Part shown: one piece after another, positions 45,726 to 54,508 of the stretch
How positions within the stretch are numbered: position 1 is the stretch's first letter
Layout: every line of letters begins with the position of its first letter
Program-made: the position numbers and the translations under genes
Assembly (NCBI GenBank): GCA_964471555.1
Contig: CAYYGM010000001.1
Location: forward strand, 55,824 to 119,823
Source of the DNA: JADLFV01 sp964471555
Lineage (GTDB): Bacteria; Planctomycetota; Phycisphaerae; Phycisphaerales; Phycisphaeraceae
Reading direction: 5' to 3'
Length of the DNA: 64,000 bases
The notes under the pieces: generated by a model
The model's database searches: none
What the model was told of the DNA's origin: nothing
What the model saw: the letters and a program-made list of their open reading frames with translations, nothing else

Positions 45726-47591
45726 ATGCCCATCCACAAGCTGTCACAACTGCTGATCAACCAGATTGCGGCCGGCGAGGTGATCGAGCGGCCGGCCAGC
45801 GTGGTCAAGGAACTGCTGGAAAACAGCCTGGATGCCGGGGCCACGCGCATCGATATCGCCATCGAGGAGGGTGGAACGCAACTGATCCGCGTGGCGGACG
45901 ACGGCTGCGGTATTCCGCCGGATGAATTGGAACTGGCGGTCGCCCCGCATGCCACCAGTAAGCTGCAGGATTCGCACGACTTGGAGGCGATCGAGACTTT
46001 CGGGTTCCGCGGTGAGGCGCTGGCGTCGATCGCGTCGGTGAGCCGGTTGAAACTGATGTCAGTCCATGCGGCAACTTCAGGGGGCGGAGAGATTGAAGTA
46101 GCAGGTGATCAGGTCAGTAAGGTCAAGCCTTATGCGGGAGCGCCGGGGAGCGTGGTGGTGGTGCGCGATCTGTTTTTCAATACGCCGGCCCGTCGCCGCT
46201 TCATGCGCAGTGCAGCCACCGAGTTCGGGCACATCCACGAAACCGTGCTGCGGGCGGCGATGGTCAATCCGCGGGTGGGCTTTCGACTGACGCACAACGG
46301 GCGCACGGTGCGCGATCTGCCGCCGGACCAGGACCGAACGTCGCGCTGCATCGAACTGCTGGGCAAGGAACTGGCGGACGGTTTGCTGGAGTTTGAGCAC
46401 GAGGAACCACCGTCCGCGGCGACACGCACTTCCGGGGGCGGCTCGCGGGATACGCCCAACGCTCCACGCTCCACGCCCTACGCCGTGTGGGGTCTGGCGG
46501 GGCAGCCGTCGCTGGCCAAGGCGGCGGGCAAGAGTCAATACGTGTGCGTCAACGGCCGGCCGATTCGTGATCGCAATCTGCAACATGCGCTCAAGGAAGC
46601 TTACCGTGGGCTGATGCCGCCGGACCGTTTCCCGGTGGCGGTGGTGTTTCTGGCGGTCGATCCAGCCCAGGTGGATGTGAATGTGCATCCGACCAAGGCG
46701 GAGGTGCGTTTCCGTGAGCCGTCACGGGTGCACGGGCTGGTGCAGTCAGCGATACGCCAGCGCTTGCTGGGTGCGGATCTGACGCCCAAGGGGATGGCGG
46801 ATGGCAGATGGCAGATGGCAGATTGGAAAGGCGGCGATGCGGGGTCATCCTCTGCCGAGGGGTTCGTGGATTACTTCCGCCGCATGGCTCCGGAACAGAA
46901 GTCGCTGGTCTTCCAAGACCTGAAGCGCGAGCTGGCGGACGTTGAGCCGAAGCTGATCGAACCCGATACCCGAAGCCCGACACCCGAGACCCGATCCACG
47001 CCGATTCTGCAGATCGCCGACAGCTACATCGTCACCGAGGACGAGCACGGCGGCCTGCTCATCATCGATCAACATGCCCTGCACGAGCGGGTGATGTTCG
47101 AGCAGTTGCGCCAGCGGGTGCTGGAGGACAACCAGAAGCTGGAGAGCCAGCGGCTGCTGATGCCGGTGGTTGTCGAAGCGCCGGGGAAGCAGGACGCACT
47201 GGAGACGTTGCAGCCGCTGCTGGACAAGATCGGCATGGAAGTGGAGCCGATCGGGCCGGACGCGTTGGCGATCCAGGCGTTTCCCAGTTTTCTGTTCGAT
47301 CGCAAGGTTGATCCGGCGGCGTTTCTCAATGAACTGCTGGACCGGGCGGAGGAGGGCGATCTCAAGCCTGACGGTTCCAGCCTTCCCCTGGAGGCTGCCC
47401 TGCACGAGGTGCTGGACATGATGGCCTGCAAGGCGGCAGTCAAAGCGGGCGACCACATGGGCGAGCACGAGTTGGCCGAACTGCTGAAGCTGCGGCTGGA
47501 AGTGGAGCGATCGAGCAACTGCCCGCACGGCCGGCCGACCTCACTGCGGCTGACGATCAAGGATCTGGAGAAACAATTTGGGCGGACGTGA
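45726..47591 (+). CDS. mutL: DNA mismatch repair protein MutL
   Basis: A 621-residue MutL. The GHKL ATPase motifs are intact: IAAGEVIERPASVVKELLENSLDAGA, VADDGCGI, TSKLQDSHDLEAIETFGFRGEALASIASVS. The VNGRPIRDRNLQHALKEAYRG and VDVNVHPTKAEVRF blocks follow. The C-terminal dimerisation domain (residues ~430-615) has DQHALHERVMFEQLR, consistent with an endonuclease-type MutL, and CPHGRPTSLRL. The ATG at 45726 follows TACGAT by six bases. Three 7-nt repeat arrays lie in loops (46452, 46792, 46961), so the linker encodes words such as MADGRWQMADWKGGD and EPDTRSPTPETRSTP. No mutS is adjacent. Confidence 0.93.
   Translation: MPIHKLSQLLINQIAAGEVIERPASVVKELLENSLDAGATRIDIAIEEGGTQLIRVADDGCGIPPDELELAVAPHATSKLQDSHDLEAIETFGFRGEALASIASVSRLKLMSVHAATSGGGEIEVAGDQVSKVKPYAGAPGSVVVVRDLFFNTPARRRFMRSAATEFGHIHETVLRAAMVNPRVGFRLTHNGRTVRDLPPDQDRTSRCIELLGKELADGLLEFEHEEPPSAATRTSGGGSRDTPNAPRSTPYAVWGLAGQPSLAKAAGKSQYVCVNGRPIRDRNLQHALKEAYRGLMPPDRFPVAVVFLAVDPAQVDVNVHPTKAEVRFREPSRVHGLVQSAIRQRLLGADLTPKGMADGRWQMADWKGGDAGSSSAEGFVDYFRRMAPEQKSLVFQDLKRELADVEPKLIEPDTRSPTPETRSTPILQIADSYIVTEDEHGGLLIIDQHALHERVMFEQLRQRVLEDNQKLESQRLLMPVVVEAPGKQDALETLQPLLDKIGMEVEPIGPDALAIQAFPSFLFDRKVDPAAFLNELLDRAEEGDLKPDGSSLPLEAALHEVLDMMACKAAVKAGDHMGEHELAELLKLRLEVERSSNCPHGRPTSLRLTIKDLEKQFGRT
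46452..46486. repeat. Heptanucleotide array 1 in mutL, unit ACGCTCC
   Basis: Five units (ACGCCCA, two ACGCTCC, ACGCCCT, ACGCCGT) encode TPNAPRSTPYAV in a loop of the ATPase region, 14 bp after a CTTCCGGGGG decamer. Confidence 0.85.
46792..46826. repeat. Heptanucleotide array 2 in mutL, unit AGATGGC
   Basis: Five units (two GGATGGC, two AGATGGC, AGATTGG) encode MADGRWQMADWK in the linker between the two MutL domains. Confidence 0.85.
46961..46995. repeat. Heptanucleotide array 3 in mutL, unit ACCCGAN
   Basis: Five units (ACCCGAT, ACCCGAA, GCCCGAC, ACCCGAG, ACCCGAT) encode PDTRSPTPETRS at the start of the C-terminal domain. Same word family as the array in kdsB. Confidence 0.85.
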
Positions 47592-47719
47592 CCCCCGCAA
47601 GTAACAGAACGAAAATCGAAGCCCGGAAACGGCTGCCCCAAGGCGGTCGAATCCCCTGGCGAATCGCCCCGGGCATCCAGGGATGGGTCCGATAACCCTG
47701 TTCTGACACAAAATTTGCC

Positions 47720-47747
47720 TTGACCGTGGCCGATATTGAGCTATGCT
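47720..47747 (+). promoter_or_regulatory. Probable promoter of the EF-G gene
   Basis: TTGACC and TATGCT are spaced by 16 bp, about 130 bp upstream of the fusA start, leaving an untranslated leader of roughly 125 nt. Confidence 0.55.
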
Positions 47748-47878
47748 TTGGGGCTTTCCGTAGGTCGGGGGCCAGGTGCATGACCCACCGGCCGACCTAT
47801 TGAGACAGGAAGACGTGACCCCGGGCGGCTGCTGTCGCTGACGCCACCGCCTTTAGACCAAGCCCCAGGATCGTTACC

Positions 47879-49985
47879 ATGACCACGGCCACCCTGACCG
47901 TCGGCGACCGCAAGATGATCGACCTGCAACGAACACGCAACTTCGGCATCTGCGCCCACATCGACGCTGGCAAGACCACCGTCACCGAGCGCGTGCTCTA
48001 TTACACCGGCAAGACCTACAAGATGGGCGAGGTCCACGACGGCACCGCCACCATGGACTTCCTCCAGGACGAGCAGGAGCGCGGCATCACCATTCAGTCG
48101 GCTGCCACCACCTGCCCCTGGGTCCGCAACGGCATCGAGTACAAGTGCAACCTCATCGACACCCCCGGCCACGTGGACTTCACCATCGAGGTCGAACGCT
48201 CCATGCGCGTGCTCGACGGCGCGGTGGTCGTCTTCGACGGCAAGGAGGGCGTCGAGGCCCAGAGCGAGACGGTCTGGCGGCAGGCGGACCGCTACCACGT
48301 GCCGCGCTGTGCGTTCATCAACAAGATGGACAAGATGGGTGCTGACTTCTTCTTCAGCTTCGACAGCATCAAACAGCGGCTGGGCGCCAACCCTGTGGCT
48401 GTGCAGCTTCCCATCGGGGCGGCGGACACCTTCGAGGGCATCATCGACCTGCTGACCATGAAGGCCTACTACTTCGCAGCCGAGGAACTCGGCTCGCGCG
48501 TCGAGGAACGCGAGATTCCCGATTCGCTCAAGGATGAGGCCCTGATGTGGCATCACGAGCTGGTCGAGAAGGCGGCCGAGCTCGATGACCACCTGACCGA
48601 GAAGTACCTGACCGACGAATCGACCATCACGGCCGACGAGATCCGGGCCGCCCTGCGCAGTGGCACGCTCAACCACAAGGTGGTGCCCGTATTCACCGGC
48701 TCGGCCCTGAAGTACATCGGCGTGCAGCGCCTGCTCGACGGCGTGATCGATTACCTGCCCTGTCCCACCGAAGTGCCACCCGTCGAAGGCACCGATCCTG
48801 CTGACAAGCACACCAGGCTCTCGCGTCCCCACGACAGCGAAGCGCCGCTCTCAGCCCTGGTTTTCAAGATCGTTTCCGATGCTCACGGCGACCTGACCTA
48901 CGTGCGCGTGTATTCCGGCAAGCTGCAGAAGGGATCACGCGTGCTCAATCCCGGCAACGGCCGCAAGGAGATCATCAGCCGCCTGTTCGAGATGCACGCC
49001 AAGGAACGCATCGCCCGCGAGACGGCTTACGCCGGCGAAATTGTGGCGGTGGTGGGCCTGAAGAATTCGGTCACCGGCGACACGCTCTGCGACGCCGACG
49101 AGCCGATCATCCTCGAGCGCATGGACTTCCCCGACCCCGTGATCTCCATGAGCATCGAGCCGGCCACGCAGGCGGACAAGGAAAAGCTGGCCAACGCCCT
49201 GGCCACCATCCGCCGCGAGGACCATCATCGCCGGCATGGGCGAGCTGCACCTGGACATCATCAAGACCAAGCTGACCCGCGACATGAAGATCGGCGTGCA
49301 CGTCGGCAAACCGCGCGTGGCCTACCGTGAGTCGATCACCGGCACAGCCGAAGCTCGCGGCCTGCACAAGAAGCAGACCGGCGGTCGCGGCCAGTTCGGC
49401 GACGCCATCATCACCGTCGAGCCTTACACCGAAGAGCAGGCTGCGGCCGACGAACTGGACTTCACCGACGGCATCGCCTTCCAGAACAAGATCATCGGCG
49501 GCGCGATTCCCAAGGAATACATCCCCAGCGTCGAATACGGCGCCCGCCAGATGGCCAAGAGCGGCGTGCTGGCCGGCTACCCGTTGCAGGGCGTCAAGAT
49601 TACGCTGATCGACGGCTCGTACCACGAGGTGGACAGTTCGCAGATCGCCTTCGAGATGGCCGGTTCGATCGCCTTCAAGGAAGCCTGCCGCAAGGCGGGG
49701 CTCGCCCTGCTGGAGCCGATCATGAAGGTGGTGGTGACCAGCCCGGAAGAGTTCCTGGGCAACGTGACCGGCGACCTCAGCTCGCGCCGCGGCATGATCG
49801 TCAACCAGGAAAAGCGCGGCAACACGATGCTGATCACCGCCGAAGCCCCGTTGAGCGAGATGTTCGGCTACGCCACCAGCCTGCGCGGCATGAGCCAGGG
49901 CCGGGCCGCCTACGCCATGGAGCCGCTCGAGTATCGCCAGGTGCCCGCCAACATCGCCAAGGCAGTGCTGGAAGGCAATTCGTAA
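47879..49985 (+). pseudogene. fusA: Elongation factor G gene with internal frameshifting deletion
   Basis: The first frame (47879 to ~49223) encodes about 448 residues of EF-G: G1 AHIDAGKTTVTERVLYYTG, G3 DTPGHVDFTIEVERSMRVLDGAV, G4 NKMDKMGADF, then domain II. At about 49224 the frame changes. The continuation GMGELHLDIIKTKLTRDMKIGVHVGKPRVAYRE through domains III-V is in another frame, ending at 49985. About 14 residues normally present between LRRED and IIAGMGEL (the PTF...TGQT segment) are missing, which fits a deletion of ~41 nt between short ACC repeats. AGGA precedes the ATG. EF-G is normally essential, so either another copy exists or this is a sequence/assembly error. Everything else is intact and not decayed, so a recent event or artefact is favoured. 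Confidence 0.85.
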
Positions 49986-49999
49986 CAGGCAACTTCCGA

Positions 50000-50119
50000 A
50001 CCCTCTACCCCTGGGAGAGGGCAGGGTGAGGGCGGGATTGATCGGGGGCGTGTTTCGACGATGAGGCGCACAGGAAGTTCGGCCCTCACCCCATCCCTCT
50101 CCCGAGGGGAGAGGGGGTA
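50000..50119. repeat. Inverted repeat with GAGAGGG words after fusA
   Basis: Two ~38-bp arms (50000-50037 and 50082-50119) are near-complementary: CTACCCCTGGGAGAGGGCAG on one side and CCCTCTCCCGAGGGGAGAGG on the other. Each arm also contains its own small hairpin. It could stop transcription after fusA. Confidence 0.7.
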
Positions 50120-50196
50120 AGAAACCAACCTCCGGGCGAATCTTGCCGATAATCGGACGAGGGACTGACTTGTTGTCAGTGGAGGCGGCCCTCGCC

Positions 50197-51753
50197 ATGA
50201 CGGCTCAAGAATCTGTCAATGCCATACCTGACCGCGCCCGCCGATTGCTGGCTGGGCACTTGCGGTGGTGGCCGCTGCTGCTGATCCTGGCGCTGGCGTG
50301 TTTCCTGCGCGTGTATCGCCTCGGCGGCGAGCCGCTGTGGTACGACGAAGGCGCAAGCTGGCGCTTCAGCCAGATGTCGCACGAGGAACTGTGGTTCGGC
50401 AAGGGGCGTGCGGAAACCAACCCGCCGCTGTATTACTCCATTCAGCGCCTCTGGCGGGTCTTCGGTGAATCGGAGTTCGCACTGCGCTCGCCGGCCATGC
50501 TGTTCGGTTTGCTGGGCGTGGGTTTGGTTTATGGGCTCGGCCGGGAGTTGGGTGGGAGGAAATTGGGATTGGCCTCAGCCCTGCTGCTGGCGACGTGCAG
50601 CGTCCACGTCGAGTACAGCCAGGAGGCCCGCGCCTACACCGGATTGACCGCGGCCGTCATCGGCGGACTGTGGGCCCTGGCGTGGTTGCTGCAGCGGCCG
50701 GACCTGAGCAATCGCTTCGTCAACCGCCGCAGCGCCCCGGCCTGGATCGGCTACACCGTCAGCGTCATCTTCGCACTCTACTTCCACAACACCGGCTGCC
50801 TGCTGCCCATGCTCGCCACCGTCGGCGTGATCATCTGGTGGTTGTGTACGCCGCAGCGCCGCTTCGCCTTCATCGGAAACTGGGCCATCTTCAACAGTAT
50901 CGCTCTGATCGCATGGATGTTCTGGCTGCCCACTCTGCTGCACCAGACCCACGACATGCCCGGCGTCTGGTGGATGCCCCTGGTCAGTGACTCGCAACTG
51001 CTGCGCGACCTGCGCTATATCTTCGGCCAGGGCTGGATCAGCACCTATCAACCGTGGATCGACTTGACGTTTCTGCTCTTTGCATTGCTTGGCGCCGTAG
51101 CCCTGTTGCGACAACGCCCGGTGCGGCTGCTGGTGGTCGGCGGTTTCGCCCTGGGCGTGCCGGCCGCGCTGTTTCTGTTGAGCCTGGTGCTGATGCCCAT
51201 CTTTGCCACGCGCGTGCTGCTGATTGCAGCCCCGGCCTGGTTAGTAATGATCGCGGCCGGCGTTCTGTCGCTGCGTCGGCCGCTGTTGATTGCTGTGGTC
51301 CTGGCCGTGCTGACCGTGATCCAGGTCCGGGCGGTGGCCGTTTACTATGAGTACAAGAACAAGGGCGACTGGAAGAGCGCCGCGATCTACGTCCGTCAGC
51401 ATGCCCTGCCCACCGACCTGATCCTGTTCGGCGACGACGACTTCGACGTCTGCTTCGATTACTACTTCCGCGCCCAGCCCGGCGACCCGACCCAGCCCGA
51501 TCGCCTGGCCATCCGCAGCCTGCTGGGTTACAAGCCCGAAGCCTACGTGGTGCTGCCGGCCGTATCCCCCGACGCGGTGGCCGACCTGTTCCAGCGCTAC
51601 CCGCGCATCTGGCTGATCAACTGGTATCCACGCCCCGGCATCTACAACGTGGTCGCCCAGCACGGCCAACTGATCGAATCAAAACGCTTCAAGCTGCAGT
51701 CGTGCGTGTATCTGTTCGTGCCCCAGCAAAACGCACCGGCAAACCCGCAATAG
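50197..51753 (+). CDS. Membrane glycosyltransferase, GT39/ArnT-like (GT-C fold)
   Basis: A 518-residue polytopic protein. After a basic N-terminus and the first membrane helix (WWPLLLILALACFLRVYRLG), the catalytic Asp-Glu pair appears in EPLWYDEGASW in the first outer loop, as in the GT39/PMT and ArnT family. NPPLYYSIQRLWRVFGESEFALR follows. About ten more hydrophobic segments occur before a ~120-residue soluble C-terminus. These enzymes move sugars from polyprenyl-phosphate donors on the outer face of the inner membrane. The ATG at 50197 is chosen; an in-frame TTG at 50143 has weaker support. Substrate unknown; it may glycosylate proteins or lipid A. Confidence 0.85.
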   Translation: MTAQESVNAIPDRARRLLAGHLRWWPLLLILALACFLRVYRLGGEPLWYDEGASWRFSQMSHEELWFGKGRAETNPPLYYSIQRLWRVFGESEFALRSPAMLFGLLGVGLVYGLGRELGGRKLGLASALLLATCSVHVEYSQEARAYTGLTAAVIGGLWALAWLLQRPDLSNRFVNRRSAPAWIGYTVSVIFALYFHNTGCLLPMLATVGVIIWWLCTPQRRFAFIGNWAIFNSIALIAWMFWLPTLLHQTHDMPGVWWMPLVSDSQLLRDLRYIFGQGWISTYQPWIDLTFLLFALLGAVALLRQRPVRLLVVGGFALGVPAALFLLSLVLMPIFATRVLLIAAPAWLVMIAAGVLSLRRPLLIAVVLAVLTVIQVRAVAVYYEYKNKGDWKSAAIYVRQHALPTDLILFGDDDFDVCFDYYFRAQPGDPTQPDRLAIRSLLGYKPEAYVVLPAVSPDAVADLFQRYPRIWLINWYPRPGIYNVVAQHGQLIESKRFKLQSCVYLFVPQQNAPANPQ

Positions 51754-51858
51754 CCCGCCCAGATCATTTCCTTCCCCTGTTTTCTCTTTCCTTCTCATCC
51801 CCTTCCTCCGCATCAATTTCCCATCATGCAATTTCCTTCGCTTCAATTTCGTCTCGAC

Positions 51859-51894
51859 GGCTGTTATTAGTTTTCTAGAAAACTAATAACAGCC
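51859..51894. repeat. 36-bp A+T-rich palindrome, copy 2 (perfect)
   Basis: A perfect palindrome centred on TTTTCTAGAAAA with CTGTTATTAG arms. One base differs from the copy at 28438-28473. It lies between convergent genes, downstream of the PEP-CTERM gene terminator on the minus strand. Confidence 0.85.
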
Positions 51895-51950
51895 CGCGGC
51901 GGGTTTCGAGGGGGTGGTGTGGTCGGGATGAGGTGGTGTTTGTTGAATGA

Positions 51951-51981
51951 TAAAAGCCCAGGCTGAGGCAGTCTGGGCTTC
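51951..51981 (-). terminator. Terminator of the PEP-CTERM protein gene
   Basis: AAGCCCAG pairs with CTGGGCTT around an 11-nt loop; on the minus strand it is followed by TTATC. It lies 35 bp after the stop at 52016. Confidence 0.75.
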
Positions 51982-52015
51982 GTGGGGTTATGGTTGGAGT
52001 TGTGTGGCGATCGGG

Positions 52016-52807
52016 TCAGTTGCACGAGCGTCGTCGTGCGGACAGGGCGATCAGCGGGCACAGACACAACGCGGCGGCGCCCGGCTCGGGGACCAGGTTG
52101 CTGCTGACCCACTCGATGGATGCTTCGTGGGCCAATTCGTCGAGGCCGAAATTGTAGACCATATAGAACGGATCGCTGTCAGCGATGCCCGCGTCGGAGC
52201 TTTGCAGCACGGCGCTGAACAGGTAGATGCCGGCTGTGGGATCGGTCGATGCGCCGCCGTTGCCGAGCAGTTCAGCTTCCAGGTGCAGGTGGATGTCGTC
52301 ATCGCTGGTGAAGGTTTTGATCAGCAGGGGAGACAGTGTGCTGGTGGCGGTGCCGACGGTGCGGGTGGAGCCGTAGGTCAGGGCGATGGTTTCCTGATCG
52401 GGCACGGCGGTGAACCCGCTGCCGGTCCAACAGGTCAGGTCGCTGGTGACGGTGAGGGCGAGGGTGGAGTTCAGGGGCAGGCCGGTGCCGGTGAGGTTGA
52501 CGGTGGAGCCGGATTCATCAATGTAGCTGCCGGTCTCGTTGTTGATGCCGGGGTCGTTGGCACTGTTGGGAAACAGCGGGTCTTCGCCCAGTTCGTAGCC
52601 GAAGACGTACAGGCCGGCCGTGAAGTAGCGATAAGCGGTTGGTGAAGTGTCGGCTTCGGTGAAGGGATTGACCGTGCTGGCGTGGGTGACGCCGTTGAGG
52701 GTGATCTTGTGATCCACCACTTGCGGCGAGACATCGAAGTGGACGTCGGCCGCGGCCGGCAGGGCGGTGAAGATCAGGACGGCGAAGGTGACAAAAAATC
52801 GATGCAT
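52016..52807 (-). CDS. PEP-CTERM surface protein, unknown
   Basis: A 263-residue exported protein. It has a signal peptide (MHRFFVTFAVLIFTALPAAA), a beta-rich body with VHFDVSPQVVDHKITLNGVTH near its start, and a C-terminal PEP-CTERM signal (LVPEPGAAALCLCPLIALSARRRS) for exosortase-dependent surface display. The ATG at 52807 is chosen for the signal peptide. The next gene upstream encodes a pseudopilin, 52 bp away, so they may share a transcript. Function unknown. Confidence 0.85.
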   Translation of the reverse strand: MHRFFVTFAVLIFTALPAAADVHFDVSPQVVDHKITLNGVTHASTVNPFTEADTSPTAYRYFTAGLYVFGYELGEDPLFPNSANDPGINNETGSYIDESGSTVNLTGTGLPLNSTLALTVTSDLTCWTGSGFTAVPDQETIALTYGSTRTVGTATSTLSPLLIKTFTSDDDIHLHLEAELLGNGGASTDPTAGIYLFSAVLQSSDAGIADSDPFYMVYNFGLDELAHEASIEWVSSNLVPEPGAAALCLCPLIALSARRRSCN

Positions 52808-52859
52808 GATGAAGTCTTTTTCAAAGTAGAAGGAGATTACTAACGGGCACTGAAACAGT

Positions 52860-53702
52860 TCAGCGCGCCACGCGCGGATCGAAACGGTTGAAGGTGGAAA
52901 GATCAACGCCCACGTCGGTGAAGATGTCCGCGAACATCTCCGCCGCGGCGTGGCCGTCGAGATAGCCATAGTTGCTGACCGCCTTGCTCGTGCCCCAGGG
53001 TCCGTCCACGGCGTTGGTCTGCACCTGTTTGGCTGCCTTGAGCGCAGCCTTGCTGCCGGTCCAGTTCTCCACGTGGGGATGGTCGGCCGCTGCGTATTCC
53101 GAGGCCTGCGGTGAGGACGGCTCGACGCTGCCGTAGGCCATGTGCAGGAACTGGATCACCTTGGGCGGACGGGGGATCGTCTCCAACTTGTACGGCCCAC
53201 CCCAGGGCGGCGAGTCGTTGAGAAAGTCGTTGATCCCATAGGTCGTCTGCCTCCGCTGGGCGGGGTCTGCGCCGGGGATGGGTGAGCCGTCGGGGTAGGG
53301 GCCCCAGTGCGGGCTGTCATCGAGGGGCGAGCGCAGCAGCAGTTGATCGCCGTTGTAGGCGGACAAGGTGTTGATCCAGGCGATCTGCGGATTGCTGTGG
53401 ACTCCGCCGTGGCCGAGGCCGAACTTGGTGAACTGCCCGTCGAAATCGCTCATGTAGAGCCAGTGGGCGGTCTGCATTTGCCGCATGTTGCTCAGGTCGT
53501 TGATGGCCTGGGCGGAGTGGCGGGCCCGCTTGAGGGCGGGCAGCAGCAGACTGATCAGCAGTCCGATGATGGCGATGACCACCAGTAGTTCAATCAGAGT
53601 AAACCCTGCGGGTTTTCTCTGCCTCACTACCCTGAGCCTGTCGAAGGACAGTTCGATGAGAGTAAACGCGCGGCGGCAGCGCTTCCGGGGGCGACGGCGC
53701 AT
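52860..53702 (-). CDS. Planctomycete-type pseudopilin with duplicated prepilin motif
   Basis: A 280-residue type II pseudopilin-like protein of the prepilin-N-methylation class common in planctomycetes. The prepilin peptidase motif FTLIEL occurs twice: RRAFTLIELS and, 21 residues later, PAGFTLIELLVVIAIIGLLISLLLPAL, the latter followed by the proper membrane helix. The C-terminal NYGYLDGHAAAEM resembles the H-x-DG ending of this family. The stretch between the two motifs contains a GAGCCTGTCGAAGGA repeat and duplicates the FTLIEL codons, so it looks like an in-frame insertion. GGAG eight bases upstream fits the start at 53702. Confidence 0.85.
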   Translation of the reverse strand: MRRRPRKRCRRAFTLIELSFDRLRVVRQRKPAGFTLIELLVVIAIIGLLISLLLPALKRARHSAQAINDLSNMRQMQTAHWLYMSDFDGQFTKFGLGHGGVHSNPQIAWINTLSAYNGDQLLLRSPLDDSPHWGPYPDGSPIPGADPAQRRQTTYGINDFLNDSPPWGGPYKLETIPRPPKVIQFLHMAYGSVEPSSPQASEYAAADHPHVENWTGSKAALKAAKQVQTNAVDGPWGTSKAVSNYGYLDGHAAAEMFADIFTDVGVDLSTFNRFDPRVAR

Positions 53703-53755
53703 GACAACGCTCCGGTTGTGTGACAGTTCCGGGGGGCACGAGCAAGGTGGAGGCG

Positions 53756-54067
53756 TCAGCAAATCGGCGGAGCACGCGACTGTTCGATAGAAAGGCAGTC
53801 CGCGTGCGGCTGTCGATCGGCGACGGGCGTCAGTACGCAGGTGAGCGCAAAGCACAGGGCGGGTGCGGCCGGCGCATCGATGTTGTCGATGACGCGCACC
53901 GCCATGGCCTGGCAGAGATGGCAGTCATCATCGATGGCCGCGCCGGTCGCGGCATGATGCGCGTGCTGATGGTGGTGAGCCAGGGCGCGGTGGGCAGCCA
54001 ATGTGGCGCCGCTGCTGTAGCTGAGCAACCCGAGGGCGAGCGCGAGATGGACCAGCAGGCGTTTCAC
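53756..54067 (-). CDS. Small His-rich exported protein, cotranscribed with fur
   Basis: A 103-residue protein with a signal peptide (VKRLLVHLALALGLLSYSSGATLA). A His-rich stretch (AHRALAHHHQHAHHAA) and DDDCHLCQAMAV follow, suggesting metal binding in the periplasm. It resembles small DUF2946-type proteins in size and in the His/CxxC pattern, without certainty. Its GTG start at 54067 lies one base after the stop of the Fur-family gene, so translation is coupled. Its synthesis probably follows metal status sensed by that regulator. Confidence 0.65.
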   Translation of the reverse strand: MKRLLVHLALALGLLSYSSGATLAAHRALAHHHQHAHHAATGAAIDDDCHLCQAMAVRVIDNIDAPAAPALCFALTCVLTPVADRQPHADCLSIEQSRAPPIC

Positions 54068-54068
54068 G

Positions 54069-54443
54069 TCAATTGTTCTGGCATTTCTCGCATAAACCGA
54101 ACAGCAGGATCTCGTGACTTTGCAGCGAGAAACCCTTGGGTACCATGCGATCGAGCCGGCCGGGGCACCCGGTGACGTCGAAGACGCGGTGGCAGCGCAC
54201 GCACTCGAAGTGATGGTGATGCGGCAGCTCGGCAAGCTCGTAGCGGGTCGGGCCGCTGGGCATCTGCACGCTTTCGAGCCAGCCCTCCTGCACCCCGGAC
54301 GCCAGGGCGCGATAGACGGTGGCCTGCCCCAGTCCGCGGCAGCGACGGCGGGCGGCGGCGAGCACCTCCTCGGCGCTCAGCGGCCGCCGTGCCTGGCGAA
54401 TGGCGTCACGAATGGCCTGACGTTGGGCGGTCTTGCGCTCCAT
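54069..54443 (-). CDS. Fur-family metalloregulator (Zur/Fur/PerR)
   Basis: A 124-residue Fur-family repressor: winged helix in the first ~75 residues (TAQRQAIRDAIRQARRPLSAEEVLAAAR, GLGQATVYRALASGVQEGWL), then the HHHHFECVRCHRVFDV metal-binding segment and a C-terminal CEKC pair, so both structural zinc CxxC knuckles are present. Which metal it senses is not decided by the sequence; the coupled His-rich protein suggests zinc or another transition metal. A GATAA...TTATC box lies directly upstream and probably mediates autoregulation. Confidence 0.9.
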   Translation of the reverse strand: MERKTAQRQAIRDAIRQARRPLSAEEVLAAARRRCRGLGQATVYRALASGVQEGWLESVQMPSGPTRYELAELPHHHHFECVRCHRVFDVTGCPGRLDRMVPKGFSLQSHEILLFGLCEKCQNN

Positions 54444-54447
54444 ATTG

Positions 54448-54468
54448 ATAACTAATTCTCAATTATCG
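54448..54468. promoter_or_regulatory. Fur/Zur-type box
   Basis: GATAACTAATTCTCAATTATC is an imperfect inverted repeat resembling the Fur-box arms GATAA and TTATC. It begins 5 bp upstream of the Fur-family start. Confidence 0.65.
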
Positions 54469-54508
54469 CCGGCACCAGCGCGGCTGTCAAGGATGATTTC
54501 GCAAGCGC

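Noticed and set aside
49150..49300. Programmed frameshift in fusA
   Set aside because: About 14 conserved residues are missing at the junction and no slippery heptamer with stimulatory structure is evident, so a deletion or error explains it better.
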